Assembly (NCBI GenBank): GCA_016703425.1
Contig: JADJCA010000029.1
Coordinates: forward strand, 434,001-498,000
Origin: Myxococcales bacterium
GTDB taxonomy: Bacteria > Myxococcota_A > Polyangia > Polyangiales > Polyangiaceae
Direction: 5' to 3'
Length of the DNA stretch: 64,000 nucleotides
Shown here: positions 1-8,826 of the stretch, piece after piece
Layout: every line of letters begins with the position of its first letter
Numbering within the stretch: the first letter of the stretch is position 1
Program-made: the position numbers and the translations under genes
The notes under the pieces: model-generated
Seen by the model: the letters and a program-made list of their open reading frames with translations, nothing else
What the model was told of the DNA's origin: nothing
The model's database searches: none

Positions 1-2
1 GT

Positions 3-377
3 TATGGTGCGACGAGCTGGGCGGGCAACCTTGCAAAGGGCGTGGGTGCCGCCGGCGTTGGATACCTGACTGTGCAAGGAGCGAAGTACACGGATGTCGG
101 TCAGGGGATGCTGAAGGCCGCGGACGACATGGGGATCGTGATGCCGCCGCTCTCGCCGCTCTCTCCCGCATTTGGGCCTGCCGTGATCGGCGGCTCTGCG
201 CTCTACAACCAGGGGCGTTTGCTCGGTGCGGCGGTCGACGGCTCGCTCTACCAGACCCTGGCGCCCAACCACTATTACGGTGGCTCGGCCCCGGGGCCCA
301 ACCTTGCTCTCACGCCTGAGGGCGACGCCTTCATGCGGAGCATGCGGCCCAGTCCGTTGCTGACGCCTCTCCGCTGA
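3..377 (+). CDS. C-terminal part of a secreted-type hypothetical protein (cut by window edge)
   Basis: The frame is open from the first bases of the window, so this is the end of a longer gene whose start lies outside. The visible 124 residues are rich in Gly, Ala and Pro and match no domain I recognise. A stretch around Y-T-x-x-G, a run with A-D-x-G-x-V and a following Pro/Gly-rich segment resemble residues about 470-520 of the next protein, so the two are probably tandem paralogues. Only 25 bases separate the genes, which suggests one transcript. Function is unknown; secretion is inferred from the neighbour. Confidence 0.6.
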   Translation, partial: YGATSWAGNLAKGVGAAGVGYLTVQGAKYTDVGQGMLKAADDMGIVMPPLSPLSPAFGPAVIGGSALYNQGRLLGAAVDGSLYQTLAPNHYYGGSAPGPNLALTPEGDAFMRSMRPSPLLTPLR

Positions 378-402
378 CCTCCGCTCACTCGAAAGGCGTC
401 CC

Positions 403-2526
403 ATGGCTAAGAACTCCGCCCAGCGTCCTTCGCGTTCCTCGCACCCCGCGTCTGGCGTTCGCAAGCGCGCGCGCCTCACCTCCGCGGACCTCGATAAGGT
501 CTTTGGGGGCGCCCAGGACGACGAGGTCGACAACACGGTCGTCGACACACCGGTCGATCCGGCGCCCGTCGACGCAGCACCCGCCGACCCGGCACCTGCC
601 GACCCGGCACCCGTCGATCCCGCCCCCGTCGAGTACGCCGAGCCAGCCCCCGCGCCGGCAGGAACCCACACCGAAACGCTCGACGACGGAACCTCGTACG
701 TCGCGCAGAACGACGACCCCTTCCTGACGCAAGCGGCCGTCGAAGGTCGCGAGGTGAACGTGCCCAACGCCGTCCTGACCGGCGACCCGGCGGCGCTCGG
801 CCACACCGCGTACCCGACCTTGGATGGCGAGCCGACGGCCGCCGCACCGACCGTCGACGCGCCCGGCCTCGTCCAGGAGCCCGGTGTCGGCAACCACTTC
901 GAGCTTCTCCCGAATGGCGGAACCTACCTCGCGCAGAACGACGACCCGTTCCTGACGGCTGCATCCGTCGAAGGCCGCGAGGTCAACGTCCCCAACGCAG
1001 TGCTCACGGGCGATCCGCAAGCCGTGGGGCACATGCCGTTTGCGGCGCCGAACGTTGACGGCGTGCCGACTGCCGGCGCGAGCCCCTGGGAGCACGGCGA
1101 CCCGAGCAGCGCGCTTCGAGCGAGCGACCTCTCCCCGCACGTCGTGGGCGGCGTCGATCTCAGTCAGCACAACCTCCCCGCCGAGCAGCTCGAGACGCTG
1201 CGCGCGCATCTCGCCGGTCAACCGGTCGACGACGGCAAGCTCGGCGCGATCCCCAACAACGTGTGGGCTCACCTTCAAGCGGCCGAGAACGGTGGGACGT
1301 TCGACCTCGCTCGCCGCGAGGGCTTCTCGCCAGCGAAGCTCCCGTCGCTTCCAACGCCCGCGCTTCCGCCCGGCATGTTTGCGACGAACGTTCCCGGTAC
1401 CGTCATTAGCGCGCAGAACCCTGCCCTGGGGCCTTTGCCCGATGGCAGCCCGGCAAGCATCTTCATGCAAGGGGCCGGGCTACCGGGCGCACAGCCTGCT
1501 GCCGGCGCGCCGACCGATCTTGCCTCGGCGCTGCGTCTCGGACAAACGTTCAATCCGCTCATCAACGCGGGGCAGCGCATCGCGTCCACGTGGACCGGCC
1601 ACGATCCGAAGGCCTACGCGCCGTGGCTCGCGCAGGTGGGCGTTGGTCTGGGCGTGGCCGCCGACGTCGCCGAAGGCAAGAACCCCCTCGATTCGATCAT
1701 CAAGAACGAAGACAAGGCGATGCTCGCGGTCTACGGAGCCAATGCGACGCAGACCGTGATGGCGGGTCTCCAGGTGGTCAAGGATCTCGGCCCCACGGCG
1801 AGCAAGCTCATCCCGAGTCTCGGCGGCACGGCGACCGCCATTGGCGTCCTAGGCCTCTCCAACTACACGCCTGCCGGCGATGTCATCAAGGACATGGCCG
1901 ATGCAGGGCTCGTGATTCTCCCGGCCTTCGCAGGCGGTCCTATGGGCTCGGCGGTGATGACCGGTATGATGCGGCAGGCCATCGGACACGGCTACGCGAT
2001 GACCGAGACGCGCATCAACGATCTCGACAAGGGCATGCGCGAGCTGGCTGCCGCGCCCGACACGCCGCCGGAGATGCGCCAAGCGGTGGAGTACGCGCGC
2101 CAGACGGGCGACTACCGCGACATGGTCCAAGTTGGCAAAGACAAGGAAGGCGCGCCGGTATTGCTCTACGGTAAGTCGCCCAACGAGTGGTCGCCGTGGC
2201 AACTCGCTGTGGAGCGGGTGCGGCATGACGAAGCTGTCGCGGCGTCCCCCTCGGGCCAGATCGCTGGGCCGGCGACCGAGCCAAACCCAGCGGCCGTTGC
2301 CGCCTGGCAGCGACTCGAGATGCGGTACGCCGAGGACAACGGATTCCTCGGTCGGGCCCGCGTCCCCGCGGTGATCAACTCCCACAGCTTCCAAACCGGC
2401 GATCTTCAACGCATCGACCCGACAGGCAACTACGCCGCGCTGGCCCGGGCGCATCAAGCCGCGGTCGCCGACTACCGCGCGAAGGGCATCGATCTCCTTC
2501 AGCACTACGGGTACGTGAAGAAGTAG
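403..2526 (+). CDS. Large repeat-containing protein with a double-glycine leader, probably exported
   Basis: This 707-residue protein has no classical signal peptide. Its N-terminus is a basic stretch followed by LTSADLDKVFGG at residues 25-36, the form of a double-glycine leader cut by C39-peptidase ABC exporters; acidic residues follow at once. Residues 47-86 are a Pro/Ala/Asp/Val low-complexity linker. Two near-identical segments of about 42 residues (93-134 and 169-210) share AQNDDPFLT and EGREVNVPNAVLTGDP. The remainder (about 215-707) is an unknown globular region with hydrophobic patches near 440-520. An SD-like GAAAGG lies upstream of the ATG. Export by a type I or PCAT-like system is inferred; no such transporter is in the window. 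A calpain-like protein at 16071-17339 carries the same kind of leader. Confidence 0.8.
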   Translation: MAKNSAQRPSRSSHPASGVRKRARLTSADLDKVFGGAQDDEVDNTVVDTPVDPAPVDAAPADPAPADPAPVDPAPVEYAEPAPAPAGTHTETLDDGTSYVAQNDDPFLTQAAVEGREVNVPNAVLTGDPAALGHTAYPTLDGEPTAAAPTVDAPGLVQEPGVGNHFELLPNGGTYLAQNDDPFLTAASVEGREVNVPNAVLTGDPQAVGHMPFAAPNVDGVPTAGASPWEHGDPSSALRASDLSPHVVGGVDLSQHNLPAEQLETLRAHLAGQPVDDGKLGAIPNNVWAHLQAAENGGTFDLARREGFSPAKLPSLPTPALPPGMFATNVPGTVISAQNPALGPLPDGSPASIFMQGAGLPGAQPAAGAPTDLASALRLGQTFNPLINAGQRIASTWTGHDPKAYAPWLAQVGVGLGVAADVAEGKNPLDSIIKNEDKAMLAVYGANATQTVMAGLQVVKDLGPTASKLIPSLGGTATAIGVLGLSNYTPAGDVIKDMADAGLVILPAFAGGPMGSAVMTGMMRQAIGHGYAMTETRINDLDKGMRELAAAPDTPPEMRQAVEYARQTGDYRDMVQVGKDKEGAPVLLYGKSPNEWSPWQLAVERVRHDEAVAASPSGQIAGPATEPNPAAVAAWQRLEMRYAEDNGFLGRARVPAVINSHSFQTGDLQRIDPTGNYAALARAHQAAVADYRAKGIDLLQHYGYVKK

Positions 2527-2639
2527 GTCGCGGGCGACGGCAGCGCTGCTGAACCGGCGGGGCCACAGCATCGCACAGGAGCGAGCTCCCAAGGGCCGAA
2601 GGCAGGGCGACCCCCCGCACCCGGGCCGGGCCACGAGGG

Positions 2640-2657
2640 GGCCTCTCCTGGGAGGCC
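2640..2657. terminator. Short hairpin downstream of the double-glycine protein gene
   Basis: A perfect 6-bp inverted repeat GGCCTC/GAGGCC with a 6-base loop lies 114 bases after the stop codon. No T-run follows, so terminator activity is only inferred. The rest of the 272-base gap to the next gene shows nothing recognisable except a TAGGCT hexamer just before the next start. Confidence 0.35.
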
Positions 2658-2798
2658 AGGCGCGGTTTGGTTGCCCACTCGTCGTAGGGGCCGGATGTCG
2701 TTTGGGGCTCGGGGGGCCCATGGCGCGTTTAGACACGTTCCCAGGGGTTGCGTTGCATGCACCGGGACCACCGACAGTCAGGCGAGTAGGCTTCGGCC

Positions 2799-3344
2799 AT
2801 GCTCCTCACGACGGCGCGCCTCGTGGCGTCTCGCCCCACGCGCGAGCACCTCTCGGACCTCGAGGCGCTCTTCGCCGACGAACGGGTGAATTGGGACTTT
2901 CGCGCCTACGGCATCCCGCCGATCTCTGCCGAGACGTTCCTCGAGCGTTGCGACGCTCGCTTCGAAGCCACGGGCCACGCCCACTCGGTCCTGCACAAGA
3001 AGGACGACGGAGCCTTCGTCGGCCTCACGGGGCTCGCCTACCAAGAGATCGAAGGCGAGGCACTGCTCGAAGTCGGCTACCGCTTGGCGTTCGAGCATTG
3101 GAAGAAGGGGTACGCAACGGAAGCAGCGCTCGCGTTTCGCGAGCACGCTTTCCGTGAGGTGGGCGTCTCGAAGCTCATCGCACTCATCCGGCCCGACAAC
3201 GTCACGTCGCTCGCGGTGGCGGGACGGCTCGGCATGCGCTTCCAAAAGATGGTTCCGTGGAAAATGGTGCCCGAGCCCATCGGCCTCCATGCCATCACGC
3301 GAGACGAGTGGCTCGCGCTTCGCCAAGGTTCGTCCCCGCGCTAA
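2799..3344 (+). CDS. GNAT-family N-acetyltransferase (RimJ/RimL type)
   Basis: This 181-residue protein has the Acetyltransf_3 (RimJ/RimL) layout: it starts with LTTARLVASRPT, has the acetyl-CoA pyrophosphate-binding loop KKGYATEA at residues 102-109, and a late RPDNVTSLAVAGRLGM segment (131-146) typical of the family. Such enzymes move an acetyl group from acetyl-CoA to an amine, often a protein N-terminus or a small metabolite; the substrate cannot be read here. The gene sits alone, and a TAGGCT hexamer at 2787-2792 ends only 6 bases before the ATG, so the transcript may be almost leaderless. Family is certain, substrate unknown. Confidence 0.88.
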   Translation: MLLTTARLVASRPTREHLSDLEALFADERVNWDFRAYGIPPISAETFLERCDARFEATGHAHSVLHKKDDGAFVGLTGLAYQEIEGEALLEVGYRLAFEHWKKGYATEAALAFREHAFREVGVSKLIALIRPDNVTSLAVAGRLGMRFQKMVPWKMVPEPIGLHAITRDEWLALRQGSSPR

Positions 3345-3354
3345 CCTCCCGCCC

Positions 3355-4023
3355 ATGATGTTGCCGCGCTCGTTCCCGGCCGCCGCCCTCGCCGTCACAC
3401 TCTCAGGTTGCGCCGCGTCGGGCTCTCCCGTCGGTGCGTCGAACGATGGAGGTGCGAGCGCGTCTGACGCTCCGCCGGTCGGCGTCGCCAACGACGGCGG
3501 CGTTCTTTCGCAGGGCGACGGGGCGTCCGCGGAACAAGACGCCGCCACGAAGCCCGTCGCGACGGGCATGCGCGTCTTCGCGACGAGCGCCACGCACAAC
3601 GGCAACCTCGGAGGTCTCGCCGGCGCCGATGCCTTGTGCGAAGCGGCGGCCAAGGCGGCGAAGCTGGGAGGCACCTTCAAGGCATGGCTGTCGGACTCGA
3701 CCACCAACGCCTCGCAGCGCATCGCCGGGGTAGGGCCGTGGACCCTGGTTGACGGCACGGCCGCGTTCAAGGGCAAGAGCGTTACGTCGTTTCCGGTGCA
3801 CGATCTCGACATGGACGAGAACGGCGAAACGGGAAAGAAGGGCCTCGTGTGGACCGGTACCGTCCTCGGCGGCAACGCCAGCACCGAGACGTGCAACGAC
3901 TGGTCGTCGACGGGCGCGAGCGGGACCTCGGGCTACCCGCACGTCATCGACGACTGGAACGACGATGGCAGCGGCGGTTCTCCGTGCAACCTCGGAGGCC
4001 GGCTCTATTGCTTCGAGCAGTGA
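3355..4023 (+). CDS. DUF1554-type lipoprotein
   Basis: A 222-residue lipoprotein. The ATG at 3355 gives a short signal peptide ending at the lipobox L-S-G-C; an alternative ATG is 3 bases later. After the Cys comes an Asp/Gly/Ala-rich linker to about residue 70. The rest matches the DUF1554 family (secreted proteins of Leptospira and myxobacteria): RVF-x-T-S near the start, NGNLGGLAGADALC, KAWLSDST, and Cys pairs near the end that probably form disulfides. It starts only 10 bases after the GNAT stop codon. It is probably displayed on the outer membrane or periplasmic face; role unknown. Confidence 0.8.
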   Translation: MMLPRSFPAAALAVTLSGCAASGSPVGASNDGGASASDAPPVGVANDGGVLSQGDGASAEQDAATKPVATGMRVFATSATHNGNLGGLAGADALCEAAAKAAKLGGTFKAWLSDSTTNASQRIAGVGPWTLVDGTAAFKGKSVTSFPVHDLDMDENGETGKKGLVWTGTVLGGNASTETCNDWSSTGASGTSGYPHVIDDWNDDGSGGSPCNLGGRLYCFEQ

Positions 4024-4087
4024 GGTCCCACGGCAAACCCGAAAGGGGGAACCTTCCCGCTGTTCGCTAGGGTCTCTTGCCTAGAGT

Positions 4088-4144
4088 GCTAGCGTGCTCG
4101 CTTGTGCAGAGGATCAACGCGAGGCGCGCTTGCGCTAGCGTGCT
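4088..4144. repeat. Direct repeat GCTAGCGTGCT in the leader of the next lipoprotein gene
   Basis: An 11-base direct repeat occurs at 4088-4098 and 4134-4144, start to start 46 bases. Four CTAG tetramers, rare in GC-rich DNA, fall between about 4065 and 4140. The second copy contains TAGCGT at 4136-4141, a possible -10 element placed 18 bases before the ATG at 4160. Confidence 0.4.
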
Positions 4145-4159
4145 TCCCGGAGGGTTCCT

Positions 4160-4684
4160 ATGACGACCATGCGTGCGCTGGCTTGTTGCGCGTCTTTGCT
4201 TGCGTGTTCGGGCGGCACGACCAGCGGGCCTGGGGTCTCTGGTGACGGCGGCCTCAGCGCTGGTGGCGGCGATGGGGGAGTCGCCGCGAACCCCAGCGGC
4301 GCTGCAGCGCCCCTCACGGCGGTCGAGGGGGGGCTCACGGGCACATGGATCGAGCAGCGAGTGATCGATGGTCGGCGCAACGTGATGGTTTTTACGTCGG
4401 ACCGGAAGGGCTGCTACTACCACCGCTACGAGACCGGCGAACGCACCAACTTTGTCGGCACTACCACGTGGCGCATCGAAGAGACTCCCACGCCGGCGAC
4501 GGGCACGAAGGACAATGTCGTGGGCTTTCCCATCGTCTACAGCACCGACAAGGGCAACTCCCACAAGTCCGACCTCTACAGCCCCGAGGTCCGCGAAATC
4601 TGGGGTTCAGGCATCGTCTCGTCCGGGGGCCAGCTCGTTCAGACCGGCACGGCGCTCGATTGCGACAGAAACGGCACCAAGTGA
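4160..4684 (+). CDS. Hypothetical lipoprotein
   Basis: A 174-residue protein with a lipoprotein signal peptide (Cys near residues 10-16, LLACSGG), a Gly/Asp linker, then a folded part of about 125 residues that begins near LTGTWIEQRV. The T-G-T-W opening and alternating polar/hydrophobic strands recall small beta-barrel lipocalin-like folds, but no family is assigned. The SD sequence GGAGGG lies 5 bases before the ATG. It is expressed separately from the DUF1554 gene, judging by the 136-base gap with a possible promoter. Confidence 0.72.
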   Translation: MTTMRALACCASLLACSGGTTSGPGVSGDGGLSAGGGDGGVAANPSGAAAPLTAVEGGLTGTWIEQRVIDGRRNVMVFTSDRKGCYYHRYETGERTNFVGTTTWRIEETPTPATGTKDNVVGFPIVYSTDKGNSHKSDLYSPEVREIWGSGIVSSGGQLVQTGTALDCDRNGTK

Positions 4685-4859
4685 TCCGGCGCCGATGACG
4701 GCTGGTCGACGCACTCTCGTCGACGTTTGACGATGCCGCGGTGCGCCTCCTTGACGGCGGCGCCTCGCTGCCTACGTTGCCACGACACCGATGGCTCGCT
4801 GCATGGCGCCTGGACACGCGAACGAGCCCTTTCGGCTGAGCAAGCGGGGTTGAGCGTTC

Positions 4860-6218
4860 GTGTACCGAAGCGATGATGGGGCCGCGTTCGCGCGCGCGAA
4901 CGCGGCGTGGAGTCGGTGGGAGAGCGCGGAGACTACGCTGAGGGCCCTGTCCGCGACCGACGATCGGAAGCGCAAACCGCGGGCCGCGACGGAGCCCGCC
5001 GAGACGATGTCCGCGACCGAGCTGCTCCTCCTCTCGGAGCGCCTTGAGGCCGAGGCCATCGACCTCGAGCGAGAGTTGCGCGTCGTCCAACACGCGCGCG
5101 ACGCGTCGGCCCCGAAGGCTCGCGGTGCGGCCGCGGCAACGCCCGCGTTGCCGGCCTCGCCCTTGGGCACCGCCTTGGCCCGTCACGCAGCTTTGGGCAC
5201 CCGCCTTCGCCTGATCGCTCCGCTGATCGTCGCCGCTCGCGCCGGTCGCGAGGAGCGGAGCCTCGAGCCTTCGTCGCTCCTCGAGCGTCGACCCTCGACG
5301 CGCGGCGCCAACGACCCCGCGGCCGTCGCCGAACTCGCGGCTCGCATCGACGCCCAGTGCGACGCTGTCGTTTCCGAACTCGAGCGCATCGGGCTCGCGC
5401 GGGCGACGGGCCATTGGCAAGAGCGAGCCCACGAAGCGCTCCTCGTTCGGACGCTCCTCGCCGAGACACGTTATGAGCGGGCTGCAAGCAAGCTCGCTGA
5501 AGCGCGCTCGCCGACTCGGCTGCCGAAGGTTGCGGACCTCAGCGGGCTCGAGTCGCAGGCAGATCTGGTGGCCCGACTCGCGCTGCTTGAGGCGGAGCTC
5601 GCGAGGACACCTCCGATGGCCGCCGCCGATGAGGTCGATGCGGCCCGCGCCGTGCTCGCCGAGCGTTGGGCGCGCTACTCGGACCGCGTCCTTGCGCTGG
5701 CTCCTCAGCAACGCGCGACTCTCGGACCCTTGCCGGAGCTCGGTGACCTCGGCGCTCGTGAAGCGATCGATCGAGCCATCGCCGCCGTCTCAACGGCCCT
5801 CACGCGCCTCCCCGAGGCAGCGGCGAGCGCGGCCGACAGACGCGGCGCTAGCAGCGCCGAGCGAGTATCGCCTGACGTCAAGCGGGGACAACGTGACCTT
5901 CGTCGGGCAGTTTCGTTCCTCGAGCTGGTCGCGGGTGCGTTCGGAGCCCTGCTCTTCGGGCTCGCTTGCCTCGCCGTGGTCAACATGCTGCTCCCGAGAC
6001 CGGGGCAGCCAAACTTCGTTTGGAACCACGCATCATGGAGCCTGCCCTTGGCCATTTTGTTGGGGGTGGCCGCACTCTACGCGACTCGGCGTCGGACGGC
6101 GTCGTCCGCTCGAGTCAAGTCGTCGCCGGACCTCGCCCGCGTTCGTGCCATCGACGTTGTCCCGGTAGACGCCGACGAAGAAGAACACGTTGAAGCCCGT
6201 CGGCGAACGCGGCTGTGA
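4860..6218 (+). CDS. Hypothetical membrane-anchored protein with Ala/Glu-rich helices
   Basis: The frame opens at a GTG at 4860 and codes for 452 residues. Residues 1-340 are Ala, Leu, Glu and Arg-rich, of the sort that forms long helices or coiled coils (for example LLLLSERLEAEAIDLERELR). Two membrane helices follow at about 353-378 and 394-409, then a charged cytoplasmic tail ending in Glu/Arg-rich sequence. No domain is recognised. The start is uncertain because no clear SD precedes the GTG. The 175 bases upstream hold no other gene. Confidence 0.6.
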   Translation: MYRSDDGAAFARANAAWSRWESAETTLRALSATDDRKRKPRAATEPAETMSATELLLLSERLEAEAIDLERELRVVQHARDASAPKARGAAAATPALPASPLGTALARHAALGTRLRLIAPLIVAARAGREERSLEPSSLLERRPSTRGANDPAAVAELAARIDAQCDAVVSELERIGLARATGHWQERAHEALLVRTLLAETRYERAASKLAEARSPTRLPKVADLSGLESQADLVARLALLEAELARTPPMAAADEVDAARAVLAERWARYSDRVLALAPQQRATLGPLPELGDLGAREAIDRAIAAVSTALTRLPEAAASAADRRGASSAERVSPDVKRGQRDLRRAVSFLELVAGAFGALLFGLACLAVVNMLLPRPGQPNFVWNHASWSLPLAILLGVAALYATRRRTASSARVKSSPDLARVRAIDVVPVDADEEEHVEARRRTRL

Positions 6219-6272
6219 GGACGCAGGGGTACCGACGGCGCTCGAAGCGCGGCGCCGAGCCTTCCCTCATGG

Positions 6273-7178
6273 TTACGGCGGCAATACGAGCTCGACGTGC
6301 TCCTTCACCAGATCGAGGAACGCGCTTAGTCGAGGTATCGCCTGCGAGCCCTGCCGGTAGACGACGAAGAACGGGGAGGGCGTCGGCACGAAGCCCGCGA
6401 GAAGCTCTACGACAGCGTTCCTCCCGAGCGCCTCGTCCGCGAGCGCACTCGGGATGCGTGACACGCCGAGACCTCGCACGGCGGCGTCGAACGCCATGGG
6501 CAAGCTGCTCACGATGAGGCGGCCCCTCACGGCAACGTTGACGGTTCGCTCGGCCGCTCGGAACGTCCAGCGGCCGCCGCGCGCGAGCGGCGGATACACG
6601 ACGCACTCATGCGTGGCCAGATCGGCGGGCCTTCGCGGTCTTCCGCGGCGCTTCAGGTACTCCGGGCTCGCCACGCAGCGCAACGTGCCTCGACCTAGCT
6701 CGCGCGCCACCAGCGACTCGTCACCGACGCCGCCGGCGCGAAACGCGAGATCGAAGCCTTCTTGAACCAGATCGACGTGGCGATCGGTGAGGAAGATCTC
6801 CAGCTCGACCTGCGGATTCGCGGAGAGGTATCGCTCGGCGATGGGGCCGAGGTAGCGCTCGCCGAAGGCCGGTGCCGCTGTGATGCGCAGTCGCCCGCTC
6901 GCTTCGACGACGGTCTTCCGGACGCTGCGGGCCGCCTCGTGCAGTTGACTCAGCGCCGGCTGACACTCCTCCAAGTAGCGCTTGCCGGCGTCTGTAAGCG
7001 ACACGCTGCGTGTGGTTCGTTTGAGAAGCCGCGCGCCAAGCTCGCGCTCGAGACCGGCGACCTTCCGACTCACGGTGGAGCGAGGCACACCGAGGCGGTC
7101 GGCCGCGCCACGAAAGCTCACGCTCTCCGCCACCTGGACGAAAACGGCGAGGGCGTCGAGGCTTACTGTCCCATTCAT
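6273..7178 (-). CDS. LysR-family transcriptional regulator
   Basis: A 301-residue LysR regulator: an N-terminal winged helix-turn-helix (LDALAVFVQVAESVSFRGAA, then LGVPRSTVSRKVAGLE) and a C-terminal substrate-binding domain with LRITAAPAFGERYLGP. The subgroup is the LysR type that resembles the E. coli DmlR/YafC proteins. It controls genes by binding a small ligand and an inverted-repeat operator. The ATG at 7178 is chosen because the HTH starts right after it. The gene is divergent from a DUF6069 membrane protein, the likely target. An 8-bp-arm palindrome covers its start codon, suggesting autorepression. Confidence 0.9.
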   Translation of the reverse strand: MNGTVSLDALAVFVQVAESVSFRGAADRLGVPRSTVSRKVAGLERELGARLLKRTTRSVSLTDAGKRYLEECQPALSQLHEAARSVRKTVVEASGRLRITAAPAFGERYLGPIAERYLSANPQVELEIFLTDRHVDLVQEGFDLAFRAGGVGDESLVARELGRGTLRCVASPEYLKRRGRPRRPADLATHECVVYPPLARGGRWTFRAAERTVNVAVRGRLIVSSLPMAFDAAVRGLGVSRIPSALADEALGRNAVVELLAGFVPTPSPFFVVYRQGSQAIPRLSAFLDLVKEHVELVLPP

Positions 7179-7184
7179 GGGACA
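7167..7184. promoter_or_regulatory. Perfect palindrome over the lysR start codon, likely operator
   Basis: TGTCCCAT and ATGGGACA are perfect 8-bp inverted arms around a 2-base centre (7175-7176). The lysR ATG (7176-7178) lies inside. A related half-site CCCATTGATGCGAC lies at 7203-7216, between this palindrome and the DUF6069 start. Spacing and symmetry suit binding by the LysR protein itself. Confidence 0.55.
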
Positions 7185-7254
7185 AATCGTCTCACGTAAC
7201 GCCCATTGATGCGACGGCTTCCTGGCCTCATGGTCATCCGAAAGGATGGCACCG

Positions 7255-7698
7255 ATGACGACAACGATGACGGCGACGGAAAGCGAGAACCAGCGCGAGC
7301 TCCTCACGGGCGGAATCTGGAAGGGCGCAGGGATCGGCGCCGCCGTCGGCGCCGTGGGAAACGTCGTGCTCTACGGCATCGCCAACGCCTCGGGCATCTC
7401 CATGGTGGGCGAGTTCATGCGAGGACAGCCGCCCTTGCCGATGCCCTTCGCGCCGGTGATCATCTCGAGCTTCATTCCGGCCATTTTCGCGGCGCTGGTG
7501 GCCATGGCGCTCAATCGGTTCACCGCCAGACCGGCGAGAATTTTCACGGTCGTCGCGGTCGTCTTCGGGCTTGTCTCGATGGTCGGACCCGCGTCAATCG
7601 CCGGCGCCGGAGTGGGCCTCCGTGTGGTCCTCGCACTTATGCATTTGGTCTCCGGCTTGACCATTACGATGGGAATCTTGCGCCTAGGCAGACGCTAA
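7255..7698 (+). CDS. DUF6069-type four-helix membrane protein
   Basis: A 147-residue integral membrane protein with four predicted helices: G-rich helix near residues 20-40, IISSFIPAIFAALVAMAL, a third near FTVVAVVFGLVSMVG and a last near LALMHLVSGLTITMGIL. The layout fits the DUF6069 family of unknown function. GAAAGG at 7240-7245 is a good SD for the ATG at 7255; an in-frame ATG at 7246 is too close to it. It is divergent from the lysR gene and shares its 76-base control region, so it is probably LysR-regulated. Confidence 0.72.
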   Translation: MTTTMTATESENQRELLTGGIWKGAGIGAAVGAVGNVVLYGIANASGISMVGEFMRGQPPLPMPFAPVIISSFIPAIFAALVAMALNRFTARPARIFTVVAVVFGLVSMVGPASIAGAGVGLRVVLALMHLVSGLTITMGILRLGRR

Positions 7699-7806
7699 GC
7701 GAGCCGGCCCGCTGCGCGACAACTGCCGCCCCGGTGGCTCCTCCTAGAAATGACGCGAGCGGGGAATGGAATCTCCCCCGGACCGCGTATCTTGGGGGAG
7801 CGAGCC

Positions 7807-8826
7807 ATGAGCGAGGGGAACGGCAAGGTACTCGGCGGCGCGGCTGTCGGCGTCGGCGGCGCGGTCGTTGTGATGCTCAAGGCGGCTAGCGCTCCGGTCC
7901 ATGTCGCGGAGATTGGCGTCAAGGCCGCGGCCGTGGGCGGCCGCGAGGCCGTGCAGGTCGGCGCCGTTGGGGCGCGCGCAGGTAGCAACGCGGGCACGAA
8001 GGCCGCGTCGGCGCTGGCGGGGACCGAAGGCGCCGCGGTTCGCGGTCTTGCCGGCGGTCACCTCCTCGGCGAGACGCTCCGGCCGCTCGAACAGATCTCG
8101 CTCAAGGCGACCAGCGAGCTTCCGCTTCATGCCGTCGACCCCGCGAGCCGCGTTGCCGCGAAAACGGCTGCGTCCAAGGCGGCGCTCACGCCGGCGATGC
8201 GCGAGTCGGCCATTCGAAAGGTGCTCGCAAAGGCGGACCACGTCGGCGCCCTCGACCACGCCGACACGGCCCTCGACGTGCTGCAGAACCTCGCCGACGT
8301 CTGGGACTTCGCGACCGACGGCGGCGACGCCGAGAAAGACGTCACGGAGCGCTTTCGCGCCGAGGGCCTCGATTTTCGCGGCGACATCGTGCCCGCGTAC
8401 CGAGGCGAACCCTTCGATGGTCTCCAAGGCGCGACGCGCACGCTCTTGACCGATGGCAAGACGCTGGTGCCCGCGCTGCGGCTGAACGCGCTGCCGGTGA
8501 GCTCGCTCGATCGCGACGCCCGGATTCGTGTCGTCACCGAGCACATCGCTCCCGCCCTGGGCAAGAGCAACGTCGTCTACGTCGCGCACCCGCTCGGTGT
8601 CTCATCGCTCGAGCAGCTCACGGGTGCGACGCTCCTCCGCTCGCTCGCCACCAGCGCGGAGCTGGATTGGCGAGCGTCACCGCTCAATCTGCCGAACGCT
8701 CACGTTGCTCAGGTCGTGGAGATCAACGGGCGCCGCTACGAAGCGCTCGTGAAGTCTGATCCCGCGGATGACCGACATCGGGCGGCGCCGACGCGCGCGA
8801 TCTTCGTTGACCGCATGGGCCGCTGA
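7807..8826 (+). CDS. Hypothetical protein with Gly/Ala-rich N-terminus
   Basis: A 339-residue protein. The ATG at 7807 follows GGGGGAG, a good SD. Residues 1-40 hold a Gly/Ala/Val-rich hydrophobic stretch (VLGGAAVGVGGAVVVML) that could insert into a membrane; residues 40-130 are Ala-rich. The C-terminal half (about 180-339) is a mixed alpha/beta domain with no motif I recognise. The next gene starts 32 bases later behind a small tandem repeat, so the two may be cotranscribed. Function unknown. Confidence 0.62.
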   Translation: MSEGNGKVLGGAAVGVGGAVVVMLKAASAPVHVAEIGVKAAAVGGREAVQVGAVGARAGSNAGTKAASALAGTEGAAVRGLAGGHLLGETLRPLEQISLKATSELPLHAVDPASRVAAKTAASKAALTPAMRESAIRKVLAKADHVGALDHADTALDVLQNLADVWDFATDGGDAEKDVTERFRAEGLDFRGDIVPAYRGEPFDGLQGATRTLLTDGKTLVPALRLNALPVSSLDRDARIRVVTEHIAPALGKSNVVYVAHPLGVSSLEQLTGATLLRSLATSAELDWRASPLNLPNAHVAQVVEINGRRYEALVKSDPADDRHRAAPTRAIFVDRMGR

